A DNA stretch of 64,000 bases from the NCBI GenBank assembly GCA_034509925.1, contig CM067537.1, forward strand, positions 6,186,001 to 6,250,000, given 5' to 3'. The translations under genes and the position numbers were made by a program. The notes beneath the pieces were generated by a model. That model worked only from the letters and a program-made list of their open reading frames with translations. It did not search any database and had not been told where the DNA came from. Shown piece after piece: positions 52,701 to 64,000 of the stretch; position 1 is the stretch's first letter; every line of letters starts with the position of its first letter. The stretch is from Hirudinaria manillensis. Taxonomy: Eukaryota; Annelida; Clitellata; Hirudinida; Hirudinidae.

Positions 52701-55700
52701 ATGTAATTAATCTCTAACTGGTTAACGACTTTTCCAGACATGTGGTCGGGCGGATGCGTCCTGGGGGAGCTCTTCCAAGGCCATCCCCTGTTTCCAGGGG
52801 CGACTGGACCCGACCAACTGGTGGAGATCATGAAGGTTCTCGGGACGCCCAGCTACGAAGACATCATGGACATCAATCACAACATCACAAATATCAGACT
52901 CCCTCCTGTTCTCATAGCAATGCCTTGGCACAAAGTGAGCCTTTTTTTATTTTTAAGGCAAATACTAAAAATATTTACGCAGATATATTCTAATATTTGT
53001 TAATGAATGAAATTTTGAAGTTTTAAAATAATCTTTAGTAACATTTTGATGATTTTTTCTTTAATTTATTTCTTTAATCAATGTTTGTATAAATAATATT
53101 TAACTTTTATTTCAAAAAACAGATCTTTTCAAAGCAGCAACTTTCCTATGATGCAACAGACCTCATCTCAAAACTCCTCGTTTTCTCCCCCAAGAAACGG
53201 TTGGACGCCCTAGGTGCCTGCGGACACCCCTTTTTCAACGAGTTGAGGACTCGGGGGGTGAAGCTGCCTGACGGATCACCCCTACCCCCTCTCTTTGACT
53301 TCACCAAGGAAGGTGATTCAACGAGGAACTTGTTAAAACCATTTTAATTACGTGATTATTAACTAACAGTAATTTTGATTTACAAATGTTCAAAAAGTGA
53401 AAACTTGAATATAAAATCTTTAGTTTTAAAATAACTCTCTGAATAATTTAACAAACAACATTCATAATTGTTAAGATTAATTAAATTAGATTAATTAAAC
53501 TAATAATTAGATTATTTTAACCAATAATTAGATTAATGACAGAATTAACTAACTCATAATTACATGAGGAATTAATTGCATTGATTAATATACTGTTTAG
53601 CAAAGAGAATTGACTAACTTCGCAAACTTTCTTTCTCCAGAGGTCGTTCATTGCCCTCAGATCAGGGAACGTCTGGTGCCCCCCGGGTGGACCGAGGACT
53701 GGAACAAAACGTCCGAGAACCTTCGGGATTTCCGGTCGGAAAAGGAAGACGAGAGTCTGAAGGGCAAACTGGTCAAATTGGCTCGGAACTCGTTCAAGAA
53801 GACGTCCTTCAAGACGGAACGTTACGAACCCCCGACCTACGACGTCGAAGTCAAGGACGAGGAAGCCCAGTGAGGATTGCTTTGAACTTGTCTTGTAGAA
53901 TTAACAAGTAGGAATTAATCGATTTAAAAATAAATAAGAATTATAAGGATAATAAGAGTATAAGAATATATAACAGAAAACGTGAATGAATGAAGCATGT
54001 TTGTTTGAAAAGGAGTCGAAATGATATTAGATTGTTTTGGATGTTGTAGCATTTTAGAAACAACACTCCTAGTGTTATCACTGCACTAACATATTCAGTA
54101 TCAAGAACGACCAATATTATGATTATTATATCAAATTTTATTATTATTATTATTATTACTGCTATATTATTGCTATTATTATTATCATTAATATTATTAA
54201 TATTTTTAATATTACTATTATTAACAGTAACATATCCATTCATCGCAGACCAACGGCTGACGTGTTGGCTTTGGAGGCTCGCGAGAGGATGAGATGGAAT
54301 GAGGGATCGGATCAAGAATTGGAAAACCTCAGCCATGGAGTTGTGGATCTCAGCATCAAGGTACACTGCATTAATATCTTCAGTGATATAAAATAGAGAA
54401 TTTGTTACTAAAAATAATAGTAATAGTAATAATGGTAATGATATTGACAACAATAATAATAATAATAATATTACAAATTGATCCTAAACTCCTTCTTTTA
54501 CCTTCGAATCTTCCGAAGGCAACTCCGGAATTGGCAACGGGTTCGGACAAAAAGAAGAAAAAGTCGCGAAGGAGGCTCGGGTCATCCGAGGACCCCCATC
54601 TGGGACTCGACGGGGAATCGGTCGAAGCCATCACCCCCTCGCCGCGAGTCAAGCAGGACGGTTTCACGGACGAATTGGATGCGATCGTTCACCACAGGAA
54701 GGACCACGAGAGCCTCGATGCAATTTCTGGAGACAAAAAACCGAGGAGGAAGAAGAAGAAGGTGAAGAGCTCTGAAGTTGATGATCACGAAGAAGGTGAG
54801 AATAGGTGGGTGCATGACACCTGGAGTGGCGGGGGCGAGCACCTGAACGACGACGTCATGAGGGCCGTCAGTAGTTCCACGCCTGCTGACCTCGACGAAG
54901 GTCACGAAGAGGTCAAGGTCACCAAAAAGAAAAAGGTCAGGAAGCAGAGGTCGAGAGATGACTCGATGCATGGAAGCTTTGATGACTTGGAGGTGGAATT
55001 TGAAATTATTTTTCAATTTTTTACGATGAATTCAATATTAATTCATAATAATTCATGGCAAACAATTAAGAAATAAATTTAATAATAATTAAAATCATTA
55101 AAAAAATGGTTAAAAAAAATAACAATAACAAACAGTCAAATAGGTTAAATGCAAGCAATTAACATAACTTAACTTACATAACCGTATTTTATTTGTTTCA
55201 TGTTGACAATAAACATATATTTATTGCTTATGGGATAAAAATATATTTATGTGTTAATTATTTACAAGCTAGAAATATCAAGTAATTGCTACTTAACATT
55301 ATCATAAAATTATCATTTCTTCTAAAATAATTTATTTTTCAATAAATAAATAAATAAATAAATTACATAGACAATTATATTACAATAAAACTTACATGAA
55401 CGGGACTAAAATGAATGAATTGGTAAATAAATAAAAAAATAAAATAAAATTAATTTTTTACTGAAAGGCGTAATTTATGCAGGAAATGCTAATTGTGAAC
55501 GTGATTAATCCAATCCAGGAGTCCGTCAATCCATCACCAACGCACGACGAGAAGGCCCACAGGAAGCGCGCCAAGGCGACCAGACAGATGGAAGAGAGCG
55601 GACGTGACGTCACGCAGACCGACAGTCACGTGGTCAGGACGGTGGTTACCAAGACGACCGTCGTCGATGCTCCGAGGAGAAGCAAAAAGAAGACCGTGAG

Positions 55701-55728
55701 GCACTACAACGACGAAGATGAGGTGTGA
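49769..55728 (+). CDS. GSK3: GSK3-type serine/threonine kinase with a long charged C-terminal tail
   Basis: Twelve exons: 49769..49901, 50313..50521, 50821..50910, 51205..51318, 51670..51800, 52205..52311, 52738..52934, 53123..53312, 53641..53869, 54249..54360, 54519..54992, 55483..55728. All phases match, 743 residues. Kinase domain about 76-370: glycine loop [14 protein letters not shown], catalytic [16 protein letters not shown], activation loop [15 protein letters not shown] with the GSK3 tyrosine at about 239. The priming-phosphate pocket basics are kept (DKRYKNREL, HRD, SAK). It should be an active, primed-substrate kinase of Wnt and insulin signalling. The sequence is clearly diverged from canonical GSK3. 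Exons 10-12 add about 275 residues rich in Lys/Arg and Asp/Glu. An unspliced exon 9 would instead stop at 53873. Confidence 0.9.
51320..51442. repeat. 10-bp tandem repeat ATTAAAATGC / ATTTAAATGT
   Basis: About eleven units in the GSK3-like intron directly after exon 4. Confidence 0.85.
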
Positions 55729-56198
55729 CGACGACGACGACGAAGATGGCGGTGGTGGTGATGATGATGATGATCGTTGATTTCTTAGCATCGATTTCTG
55801 AGCTCTCAATCTATTAGACAATTATGTCACCATTTTTGTTATGATTATTATCGTTGCTGTTGTGGTTATTATTATTATTATTATTGTTGATATGACATCA
55901 TCAAAATATTTGTTTATTTATTTATAACCTATTGATTATATCAGAAATGTCGTTAACCTAATTATTAACGAAAATAGATCCTCGTAACTGATGACCGCAT
56001 TACCTTGGCGCGCTGGCAGGGCGCGGAGTTGTAATTCACGACCTCAATAACGTCATAGGAACTACTTTAATAGCCAATCGCGGAGTGATACATTAATCAG
56101 GACCGAAGGTCGTTTGTCATAACTTTTTATGCATTTTCGCCTCGGATACCCTACTTGGATTTTTTTCTGCGAAATCATTTTCGTTATTATTCATAAAA

Positions 56199-56199
<1 letters not shown>

Positions 56200-56233
<34 letters not shown>

Positions 56234-56252
56234 CTGTCATCATCATATTATC

Positions 56253-56338
<86 letters not shown>

Positions 56339-56345
56339 TATTATT
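56200..56345. repeat. (TTA)n microsatellite
   Basis: Two TTA blocks, the second about 35 units long, followed by TTG and TCG variants. Confidence 0.95.
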
Positions 56346-57616
56346 GTTGTTGTTGCTGTTGTTGTCGTTGTTATTATCATTATTATTATCACTGTTAGAA
56401 CACGTGATGAAAGTTGCGACTAAATATAGCATTGGAGTAATTATATTAATAATTAGTATAAAATTACAGTAATTATATTAATAATTCTTATTTGCACTAC
56501 CTACGAGCGAAGGGTGTAACACGAGTTTTCATTTTTAATTTCCACGAAATAAACTTTTAATTATTTTTTTAAAAATAAAATATTTTATTTTTCATAAAAT
56601 ATTTGCAAAGGATTTTCAGAAGCCATGCGCGTTTGTTGATTTTGTCGAGGTTTACAAGCAAAGGATTCCATGACTTTTGTGTGTGTCTTTGTTTTTACGA
56701 AATTAATTTCATAATTTGATAATAATAATTTATTATTTAATAATAATTCATAATTTAATAATAATTTATAACTTTGTAATAATTTCATAATAACTTAATT
56801 AATTTAATAATTTCCATCTGTTCCTGGAATAAAGAAATCCGTATTTAAGTATTTATTTTAGAATGATGTTCCAATTATTAACAATAATATTGTCGAATTA
56901 TTATATTTATTTTGATAAATAATTTACATGTTATCGGGTTTTTTAAATATAAATTTAAGTTTATTTAAGTTTATTTTTATGGTTTGGGATTGTCACTTAA
57001 TAATAATAATAATAATAATTAAATTTTAATTGTTTTCGTGTTTGTGACTCTTAAGTTTGAATTTTGTGTTTTTGAAATTTAAATCAATTTGTGAAAAATT
57101 GTGATTCATCTTTTCGTATTAAGTCGGTGTTCAACGGCGGATCTCGATGGCGATGATGAAAGAGATGATGACGACGAAGATGATGATGAAAATGGCGATG
57201 ATGATGACGACGACGACTTTCGATTATGTGAACAGTCAGATCAGATTGAGATAGCATTGACAGCTTTAAAATGCACTCGAATTGACTTTGAAATGTGATA
57301 ATAATATTCTAGAGACTGATTAAAATATCATAATTATTAAATATATCACAACTATTGCCTTAATTATTACTATTGACGTTGTGTACATTAGTTTCCAAGG
57401 AAGTGGTCATAGAGACACCTGTTGAACAATCGTGAAAATATTATAGTTATTTTTTTTATAATTACTGGATAATTATTCGGTACACTTTTATGGATATTTT
57501 TATAATGTTTTTATTTCAATGAATTTGTGAATTTACGTGATTAAAGTCTGATTTTGTACTTGTTAACAAGTACCTCGATATAACAAAGGACAATAAATAA
57601 TATTAACCCTGACCCT

Positions 57617-57833
57617 AGATTCATAGTAGACTAATTAACAATAAATTATGTTATACTACTGTCCATCACGAGGTGCAAGATTCGGTTGCAATATCAAAGG
57701 CTAATCATATCAATCAATAATATTAATAGATTCATAGTAGACTAATTAACATTAAATTATGAAATTAATATTAAATTATGTTAATTATGCTACAATAGTG
57801 TCCACCACGAGGTGCAGCATTCGGCTGCAACAT
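57617..57833. repeat. Imperfect direct duplication of about 110 bp
   Basis: Both copies begin agattcatagtagactaatt (57617 and 57729) and share a later block of the form ccacgaggtgcagcattcggctgcaa. They differ by substitutions and a short AT-rich insertion. Confidence 0.75.
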
Positions 57834-58800
57834 CCTTTCAGTAGCTGTCATGGCTAACTAATTATAGCAACAATACAATAGCAACAACAACATCAACAAC
57901 AACAACATCGACAATAGCATCATCAACAACAACAACACCGACATAAGATCACAGGTGTGGATCGACAAATCACTTACCTGTCCTCAAAAGAATTTGCTAA
58001 GCGCATTTGTAAAGTCGAAGATAAATGCGCGGAATACTTACTTGTTAATAAATTATGTTAAGTAGGTTATAAGTTAATTTATGCATAATCACGTAACGCC
58101 TGGAAGACAAGGTTCCCACAGGGAGATCTAACATTTAAATTCGGCCTATAAAATTAAGGTTAAAGATAATTTTATTAATTTATAATTTTAAAGTTAAAAA
58201 TAATGTTTTATTAAATATTAATTAATAATTTAATATTAATTGCATTCAGTTTATTATCCGCATTTGCATCTATATAATATTTAATATATTTCAGAGTAAA
58301 GGAGCAAACGATTTTGTAATCGGCGCGAAACTAAGATAAACTAAAGATGATAAAAGATCTTAAATACAAGGTTGGTAATTAATTTTTTGTTTACAATTAA
58401 AACTCTTTTGATGTGTAATTTCAAATTAATTTCAACAAAAGAAGGTTAATTAGCCACTAAAACTTGAAAGAAAGCGCTTCGGTTATTTTTCACCGCTTGG
58501 CAAAAAAAAAATTTCGCAATTTATGATTTAAAAACAACAAACAACTCTCTGTTTGTTGAAATAAAGACTAAGTTTTATTTCTTTAAATGTCTTATTCTTA
58601 ATTATATTATATTATCAAATTATGAGATTAAATTATATTAATTTATGTGAATATTAAATCAATTCATTTCTATGGGCGAAAGAGAACTCGCCAACGTCAC
58701 GTGCAGAGATTACTTCACGTGCATAGTAAACTACACGTGCGTTCGACAGATGGATTCACGTCCGTAACACGTACATAACACATCCTCAGCACATGCAAAC

Positions 58801-58980
58801 ACGTACATAACACGTACACAACGTACATAACACGTACACAACGTACATAACACGTACACAACGTACATAACACGTACACAACGTACATAACACGTACACA
58901 ACGTACATAACACGTACACAACGTACATAACACGTACACAACGTACATAACACGTACACAACGTACATAACACGTACACA
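58801..58980. repeat. Nine exact tandem copies of a 20-bp unit
   Basis: Unit ACGTACATAACACGTACACA. Partial units flank it on both sides (about 58768-58800 and 58981-59010). Each unit holds ACGTAC twice. Confidence 0.95.
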
Positions 58981-60606
58981 ACACGTACACAACACGAACA
59001 CAACACATCCATTGCAACAACAACAACACACAGAAGCAAAGGAACCAAGTTTTCAAGGGACGTTCTATGGTCCTTTAAAAGCGCACGAAGTTCTGGAATC
59101 GATTGAAATTGAGGTACTTGACGTCGAGATAGGATGCCAGGTTGGTGCATTGTTGAAGTTGTTGGTGGTGAATTGTTGAAGTTGTTGCTGGTGAATTGTT
59201 GGCCTTGTTGCTGGTGAATCGTGGTTGTAGTTGGACGGGTACTTCAATCTAGCTGTTGTTGTTGTTGTCGTTTGTTGTCGCAGTTGTTGGGTGATTTTCC
59301 TATTTTAGTTCCGCTATTGTTTTTGACGAATTGTTGTTGAAAGTGAATTTTTCGTGACGAAATGTTGCAGGTGAATTGTTGAGCGTCGATTTGTGAATGA
59401 ATGTTTGGGCTGGTAGTCGTCAATACCTGGTAACCAATTTGCTTAATGAAGTTGTAAACACTTATTTAAGTGTCTTGCATTTTTTATAATTTTAATAATT
59501 ATTAAATAATAATAATTATTATTGTTATTATTAATTAAATTATATATCATGTAATATTGTCGCAATAATAATTATTACTTTCAAATTCAATTGTTACTAT
59601 TATTACTACTACCTCAGTTATATTTGATGTTGTTCTTGTTCTTGTTGTTGTTGTTTGTTGTGTTGTTTGATAATTTTTGTGTCCATTGTTCACTTGAGTT
59701 GTTGATGAATTGGATGACGTCATCGAAGACACGACGTCCAAATGCATTTTGAGGCATTAATTCACCTCGATGTCATCAATTTGTCAGTTACTATTAATAT
59801 TGATATTATTATTATTATTATTAATTAGTTATTATTATTAATAATTAAAATTTTTGTTGTCATTATTGTTCATGTTAGTTTTAATATTAACATTAATATT
59901 AATAATTAGTAATAATAATAATAATAATAATAATATAATAATAATAATATGTCATTTGTATAGCGCCGTGCGCGTGAGCTGCAGGGACGATAGTAACATT
60001 CAGGTTACATATTTATTAATTAATGCTAATCAATTAATAATTTAATTACATTTTTATTTTAAGCTCATTAAATTACTACTGTTTTTTAATAAAATTTAAT
60101 TCTTTTATTTGAAAGAAAAATAAATAAATATTAGCAAATCATTTATTTTTAACTCCTAATTAATCAAGGAATCGTAACGACGGACTGTTGACGGGTTAAT
60201 TAATATTAATCAATGCCATAAATATTAATTAATTTCATTAATATTAATTAAGTATATTAATATTAATTAATTTCGTTAATATTAACTAATTTCATTAATA
60301 TTCATTAGTGCCGTTGTATTGTAAATGACGTCCATTAATTAGCTCTATTATAATGTAGCTAATGACAGGTAATTGGCGTCATTGAATTGGTTTGTGAACG
60401 ATATTATAGCAAGTGCAACTTTGATTTCGGCTTGTTATTATTCGATTTTTCATTTTAAACATTATCTATTCATCACATCATCACAGTCTTAGTCAACGTC
60501 ATCATTATCAACATCGCCATTGTCATCATTATCATCATCATCATGGCAGACGATTCAATCAGGTCATTAATCACGCCGGTCAAAAGCTGTAATTGATGGC
60601 GTAGTG

Positions 60607-60657
60607 TTTATTATTATTATTATTCCTTATTATTATTATTAGTATTATTATTATTCC

Positions 60658-60692
<35 letters not shown>

Positions 60693-60707
60693 CCTTATTA
60701 TAATTCC

Positions 60708-60743
<36 letters not shown>

Positions 60744-60744
60744 C

Positions 60745-60804
<60 letters not shown>

Positions 60805-60805
60805 C

Positions 60806-60847
<42 letters not shown>
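60607..60847. repeat. (TTA)n array with periodic TTCC interruptions
   Basis: TTATTATTATTCC-type higher-order units with lengthening TTA runs towards the 3' side. Confidence 0.95.
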
Positions 60848-60852
<5 letters not shown>

Positions 60853-61039
60853 TTGTTGAATAATTGTTTACGTGTCAACAACGTTTTCACTCTCACTGTT
60901 ACATCAGACGCTCGTCTTCATTAATATTCAGTTAGCGGTGTTAATTAATATTAATGTATTAATGTCCTCATTAACATCGCTGTTGAGTGATGCCATTAGT
61001 TGATGACATTGATTTGCGTCAGATCATTGTAATATTTAT

Positions 61040-61147
61040 TTGTTTTCTTATCTATTTATTCATTCATTTATTTATTTATCTATTTATTTATTTATTTATT
61101 CATTCATTTATTTATTTATCTATTTATTTATTTATTTATTTATTTAT
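61040..61147. repeat. (TTTA)n microsatellite with a repeated CATTCATTTATC variant
   Basis: TTTA/TTCA/TCTA tetramers; a block of about 48 bp appears twice. Confidence 0.9.
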
Positions 61148-61385
61148 ATGTTCTACCAAGCATTCTAAGGGGCAGTGCAAAGGGGGGTTCAAAAAGTACG
61201 GGTTTTACATAGTCTAATTCATAATAATTTATTATAATTTACTTTATTCGATTTAATTCATTTTTATTTACGATTTTATTATTTAATAATAACGATGATG
61301 ACATCAAAATCATGGGAAGTTGATGGGTGGTGATGACATAATATTAAGATGACAAAGACTTACTAAGAAACTAACAATCTTTCAA

Positions 61386-61485
61386 TCCATCTACCCATCC
61401 ATCCATCCATCACTCATACATCCATTCATTCATTCATTCATTCATTCATTCATTCATTCACTCACTCACTCATTCATTTATTCAT
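61386..61485. repeat. (ATCC)n then (ATTC)n tetranucleotide tract
   Basis: CATC units pass into ATTC and ACTC units. Confidence 0.85.
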
Positions 61486-61659
61486 GCTGTATACAGCTGT
61501 CGATATGACGATCTTTGATTGTCCATCAGGGGAGACAATGAGGATCATCATCATCATCATCATCATCACAAGCAGGGTCTTTTGTCTGGGATTTTTGTTT
61601 AAAGCCTTCTGTTAATAAAGATTAGTCAACAACATCAGCAAATAAATAAATAAATAAAT

Positions 61660-61664
61660 AATTA

Positions 61665-61704
<40 letters not shown>

Positions 61705-61745
61705 GCAATAATAATAATAATAATAATGAAAATAATAATAATATT
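61660..61745. repeat. (AAT)n microsatellite
   Basis: AAT units with CAGC and GAA interruptions. Confidence 0.9.
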
Positions 61746-62096
61746 CAAGGATAAAACTCAAAATGGATTTCAAACATTCATAAAGTTTATGAACATATGG
61801 CTGGTGATGATGTAAATAGTAAATGTAAATAATCGTTGCTTGTGATTATATTAAGTTATGTTAAATTTAACTATATGATATTAAATTATATAAAATATAA
61901 TGATATTATATTATATTAAATGTTATTTAATTTAATTATATTAAAAGTAATCATAATAAATTCATGTTCTCGGCAGAAATAAATTATGAAACTCGTAAGG
62001 CAAGTTCTAAATAAGAGATGGAGTTTGATGAAGTGTGTTCTATTTAACTGCCATATTGTCGCGCGGCCTTCTGAATACTGAAAGAGAAAATTATGA

Positions 62097-62143
<47 letters not shown>

Positions 62144-62208
62144 CTATAATAATAATAATAATAATAACTATAATAATAATAATAATAATAATAACAATAA
62201 TAATACAA
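62097..62208. repeat. (AAT)n microsatellite with ACT variants
   Basis: AAT units interrupted by AACAACTAT and AACTAT blocks. Confidence 0.9.
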
Positions 62209-62994
62209 AATAATAAATACTGGAGCATTACCAATGACAGCTTTGCAATTCGTATGTTGAATACCAATACCTTGTTATCCTAAAAGGAATTTCATGTAGA
62301 ATTTCATATAATTTTATAACATAAGAGTTTATTAACATGGACGATAATGTGATTGGGTGAATCCTTATTTCGTTAATTTAATGAATATTTATTTAAATAT
62401 TTGTAAAGAACATGGATTTTCTAGCCATTTATTATGTTAATATTCCAATAAGCAGTCATATTTCATTCAACGAATGACTTTGTGATCTCATTATAATATT
62501 TAATTAACTCTCATCACTCCGACCCTAGCCGACCTCGTGACCTGCACGTGGTTACCATGGTGACCTCTCGATGAAGTGACGTCATCAAAGGCTGCGCCCT
62601 TCGTCAAACGGCAACAACTTCTTTGACAAAAAACATCAACAACAACAACAAATGCTTATCGAAACTAACAGTCATCGTCATCATCACCTCCACAACTATC
62701 ATCATCATCGTCGTCGTCGTCATCATCAATGCTGACAAGGCCGTTGTCATTGTCGAATGTCACCGTCACTGTAATCGTCGTCATCGTCGTCGTCACAGCC
62801 GTCATAGTAATCCTTATTGATTTATTGACATATTTAACTTTTGCGACCAAAGGCATCATATTAAATTACCAGGAGATTGTTTTTATACATTTTTTATTTT
62901 GAATATTTTTTTCGAAATCTTCAATTTTTTTGGCAAAGAATTCGAGTCATTAAAGAAATTACCAAATTGCTGTCATCATATTCATCAACATCAT

Positions 62995-63067
62995 GGTCGT
63001 CGTTGTCGTTACCACCATCATCATCATGTCATCGTCACCACCATCATCATCACCATCTATCATCATC

Positions 63068-63099
<32 letters not shown>

Positions 63100-63130
63100 C
63101 GTCACCATCATCATCATCATCACATCCATC
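62995..63130. repeat. (CAT)n / (CAC)n trinucleotide tract
   Basis: CAT units mixed with CAC and CGT; its frames encode Ser, His or Ile runs and are not counted as genes. Confidence 0.9.
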
Positions 63131-63277
63131 ATGACACATCCATCACGACATCAAAGACAGGCAGTAATTTGTAACATCAGAGAATTGAATGCCGTCACCA
63201 ATGGCGATTCTTAACTTAACAAGTTTCCCATTGAATCGAGTCACTCCTTCTCTCATGGATCAATAAGTTAAAATCAA

Positions 63278-63360
63278 ATAATAATAATAAATAATAATAA
63301 TAATAATCATAATAATAATCATAATAATCATAATAATAATCATAATAATAATAATAAATA
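63278..63360. repeat. (AAT)n tract with periodic AATCAT
   Basis: AAT and AATCATAAT units alternate. Confidence 0.85.
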
Positions 63361-63627
63361 TTAATTAGCCACAAACTAGTTAGTTAAGTTAATTGTTTAT
63401 TTTTTAGAAATTTAATTTCCATAATTTCAGTGTAGAAATAAATTAGGACTATAATCGACACAACGTGACAGTAATTAACCATCACGTCGTACTGCGTACT
63501 GACAGTTTCCTTATTGAATGCCACAAGACGACCTCTCGATGTCGAGGCGGTTCGAGAGTTCAAAGTTCAAAGACGAGGTCATAGGGTAGGGGTTATTAGA
63601 ATGTCGGCAGGGAATTGTTTTTTTGGG

Positions 63628-63655
63628 GTGATGGGGGCAACTGATGAGCCCCCAT
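63628..63655. other. GC-rich hairpin (9-bp perfect stem)
   Basis: GATGGGGGC and GCCCCCATC face each other across a nine-base loop. Function unknown. Confidence 0.5.
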
Positions 63656-64000
63656 CGACAGATGAGGAGGAAGAAGAAGATGAAAGGGTATAATTGCTGT
63701 CGGCACGGATTCATTGAGGTGTCAGTTGAAACATCAAGTCACATGTCAACACTTCTGTTCTCCAACTCCGTCATTACGTCCTTAATGTCCCCAGTCTTTG
63801 TTCAACCTCTGCTCCTCCATCCATCCTTTCATCCATCCATTCATCCATCCTTTCATCCATCCATTCATCATTCTAGGCGCCAATCTCGCACCTCCAGAAT
63901 GTTCGAATGTGATTTGAAGATGATCCTGATAATGATGCCCGCTGCTGGTGTTGTTGCTATTGTTGTTGTCGTTGACTTTATTGTTTAGAGTCAAACGCTC

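Larger units (their letters stand above)
55729..64000. other. 8.3 kb without a recognised gene, rich in simple repeats
   Basis: No open frame here has family motifs or convincing splice sites. Long frames at 56129-56398, 58715-59150 and 62035-62283 are repeats read as protein. A GC-rich patch at about 55985-56110 stands out. An acidic frame at 57101-57298 is mostly (GAT/GAC)n. Confidence 0.5.

Noticed and set aside
53871..53873. TGA as the end of the GSK3-like protein
   Set aside because: Kept only as an alternative isoform: a good donor overlaps it and three later exons keep frame.
57101..57298. Acidic 65-codon frame
   Set aside because: Mostly a (GAT/GAC)n run without splice sites or motifs.
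58801..58980. A possible CRISPR-like array
   Set aside because: Units are contiguous with no unique spacers, and the genome is eukaryotic.
58715..59150. Three overlapping minus frames rich in Cys, Val and Tyr
   Set aside because: They arise only from the 20-bp minisatellite; the same motif recurs in every frame.
62665..63214. Several Ser, His, Ile or Asp-rich frames
   Set aside because: They are products of the (CAT)n and (GAT)n tract.

Overview
The window is nuclear DNA from a metazoan, most likely an invertebrate bilaterian; I cannot place it more narrowly. Genes are split by GT-AG introns (23 nt micro-exon to 1.8 kb exons) in AT-rich DNA full of (AAT)n, (AAAT)n and (GGAT)n microsatellites, with GC-richer coding exons. 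The gene set fits: a SIX1/2 homeobox gene, one Trithorax/KMT2A-B gene carrying the nuclear-receptor-like zinc finger described in Drosophila Trithorax, an animal STELLO (DUF288) gene and a GSK3-type kinase. No bacterial operons, CRISPR arrays or tRNAs were seen. I saw no intact transposon.

Layout. 1-62: probable last codons of a plus-strand protein ending in Cys-Cys. 2588-3058: two phase-matched minus-strand exons of an unrecognised protein. 5806-8393 (+): SIX1/2. 9048-12525 (-): TSNAXIP1-type coiled-coil gene. 12933-24890 (+): RANBP9/10, 13 exons. 25523-25912 (-): small secreted cysteine-containing prepropeptide. 26658-29477 (+): STELLO-like Golgi membrane protein, 4 exons. 30663-33283 (+): ZFAND4-like protein, 4 exons. 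34096-48888 (-): Trithorax/KMT2A-B, 35 exons that join without a frame break into about 2,842 residues. 49769-55728 (+): GSK3-type kinase whose reading frame continues by splicing into a long charged C-terminal tail. 55729-64000: no gene recognised, dominated by simple repeats and minisatellites.

The genes do not form a pathway. SIX1/2 and KMT2 are nuclear regulators; RANBP9/10 is a scaffold of the CTLH ubiquitin ligase; ZFAND4 joins a ubiquitin-like fold to an AN1 finger; GSK3 is a signalling kinase; STELLO acts in the Golgi. KMT2 and the GSK3-like gene are divergent, with 880 bp between their start codons. ZFAND4 and KMT2 are convergent.

The most interesting material is in KMT2 (receptor-like finger, split bromodomain, candidate taspase site, N-terminal menin-type motif), the C-terminally extended GSK3, the four-cysteine prepropeptide and the unrecognised gene at 2.6-3.1 kb. 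Exon borders were read by eye from splice consensus and frame continuity; protein identities come from remembered family motifs, not from a search.
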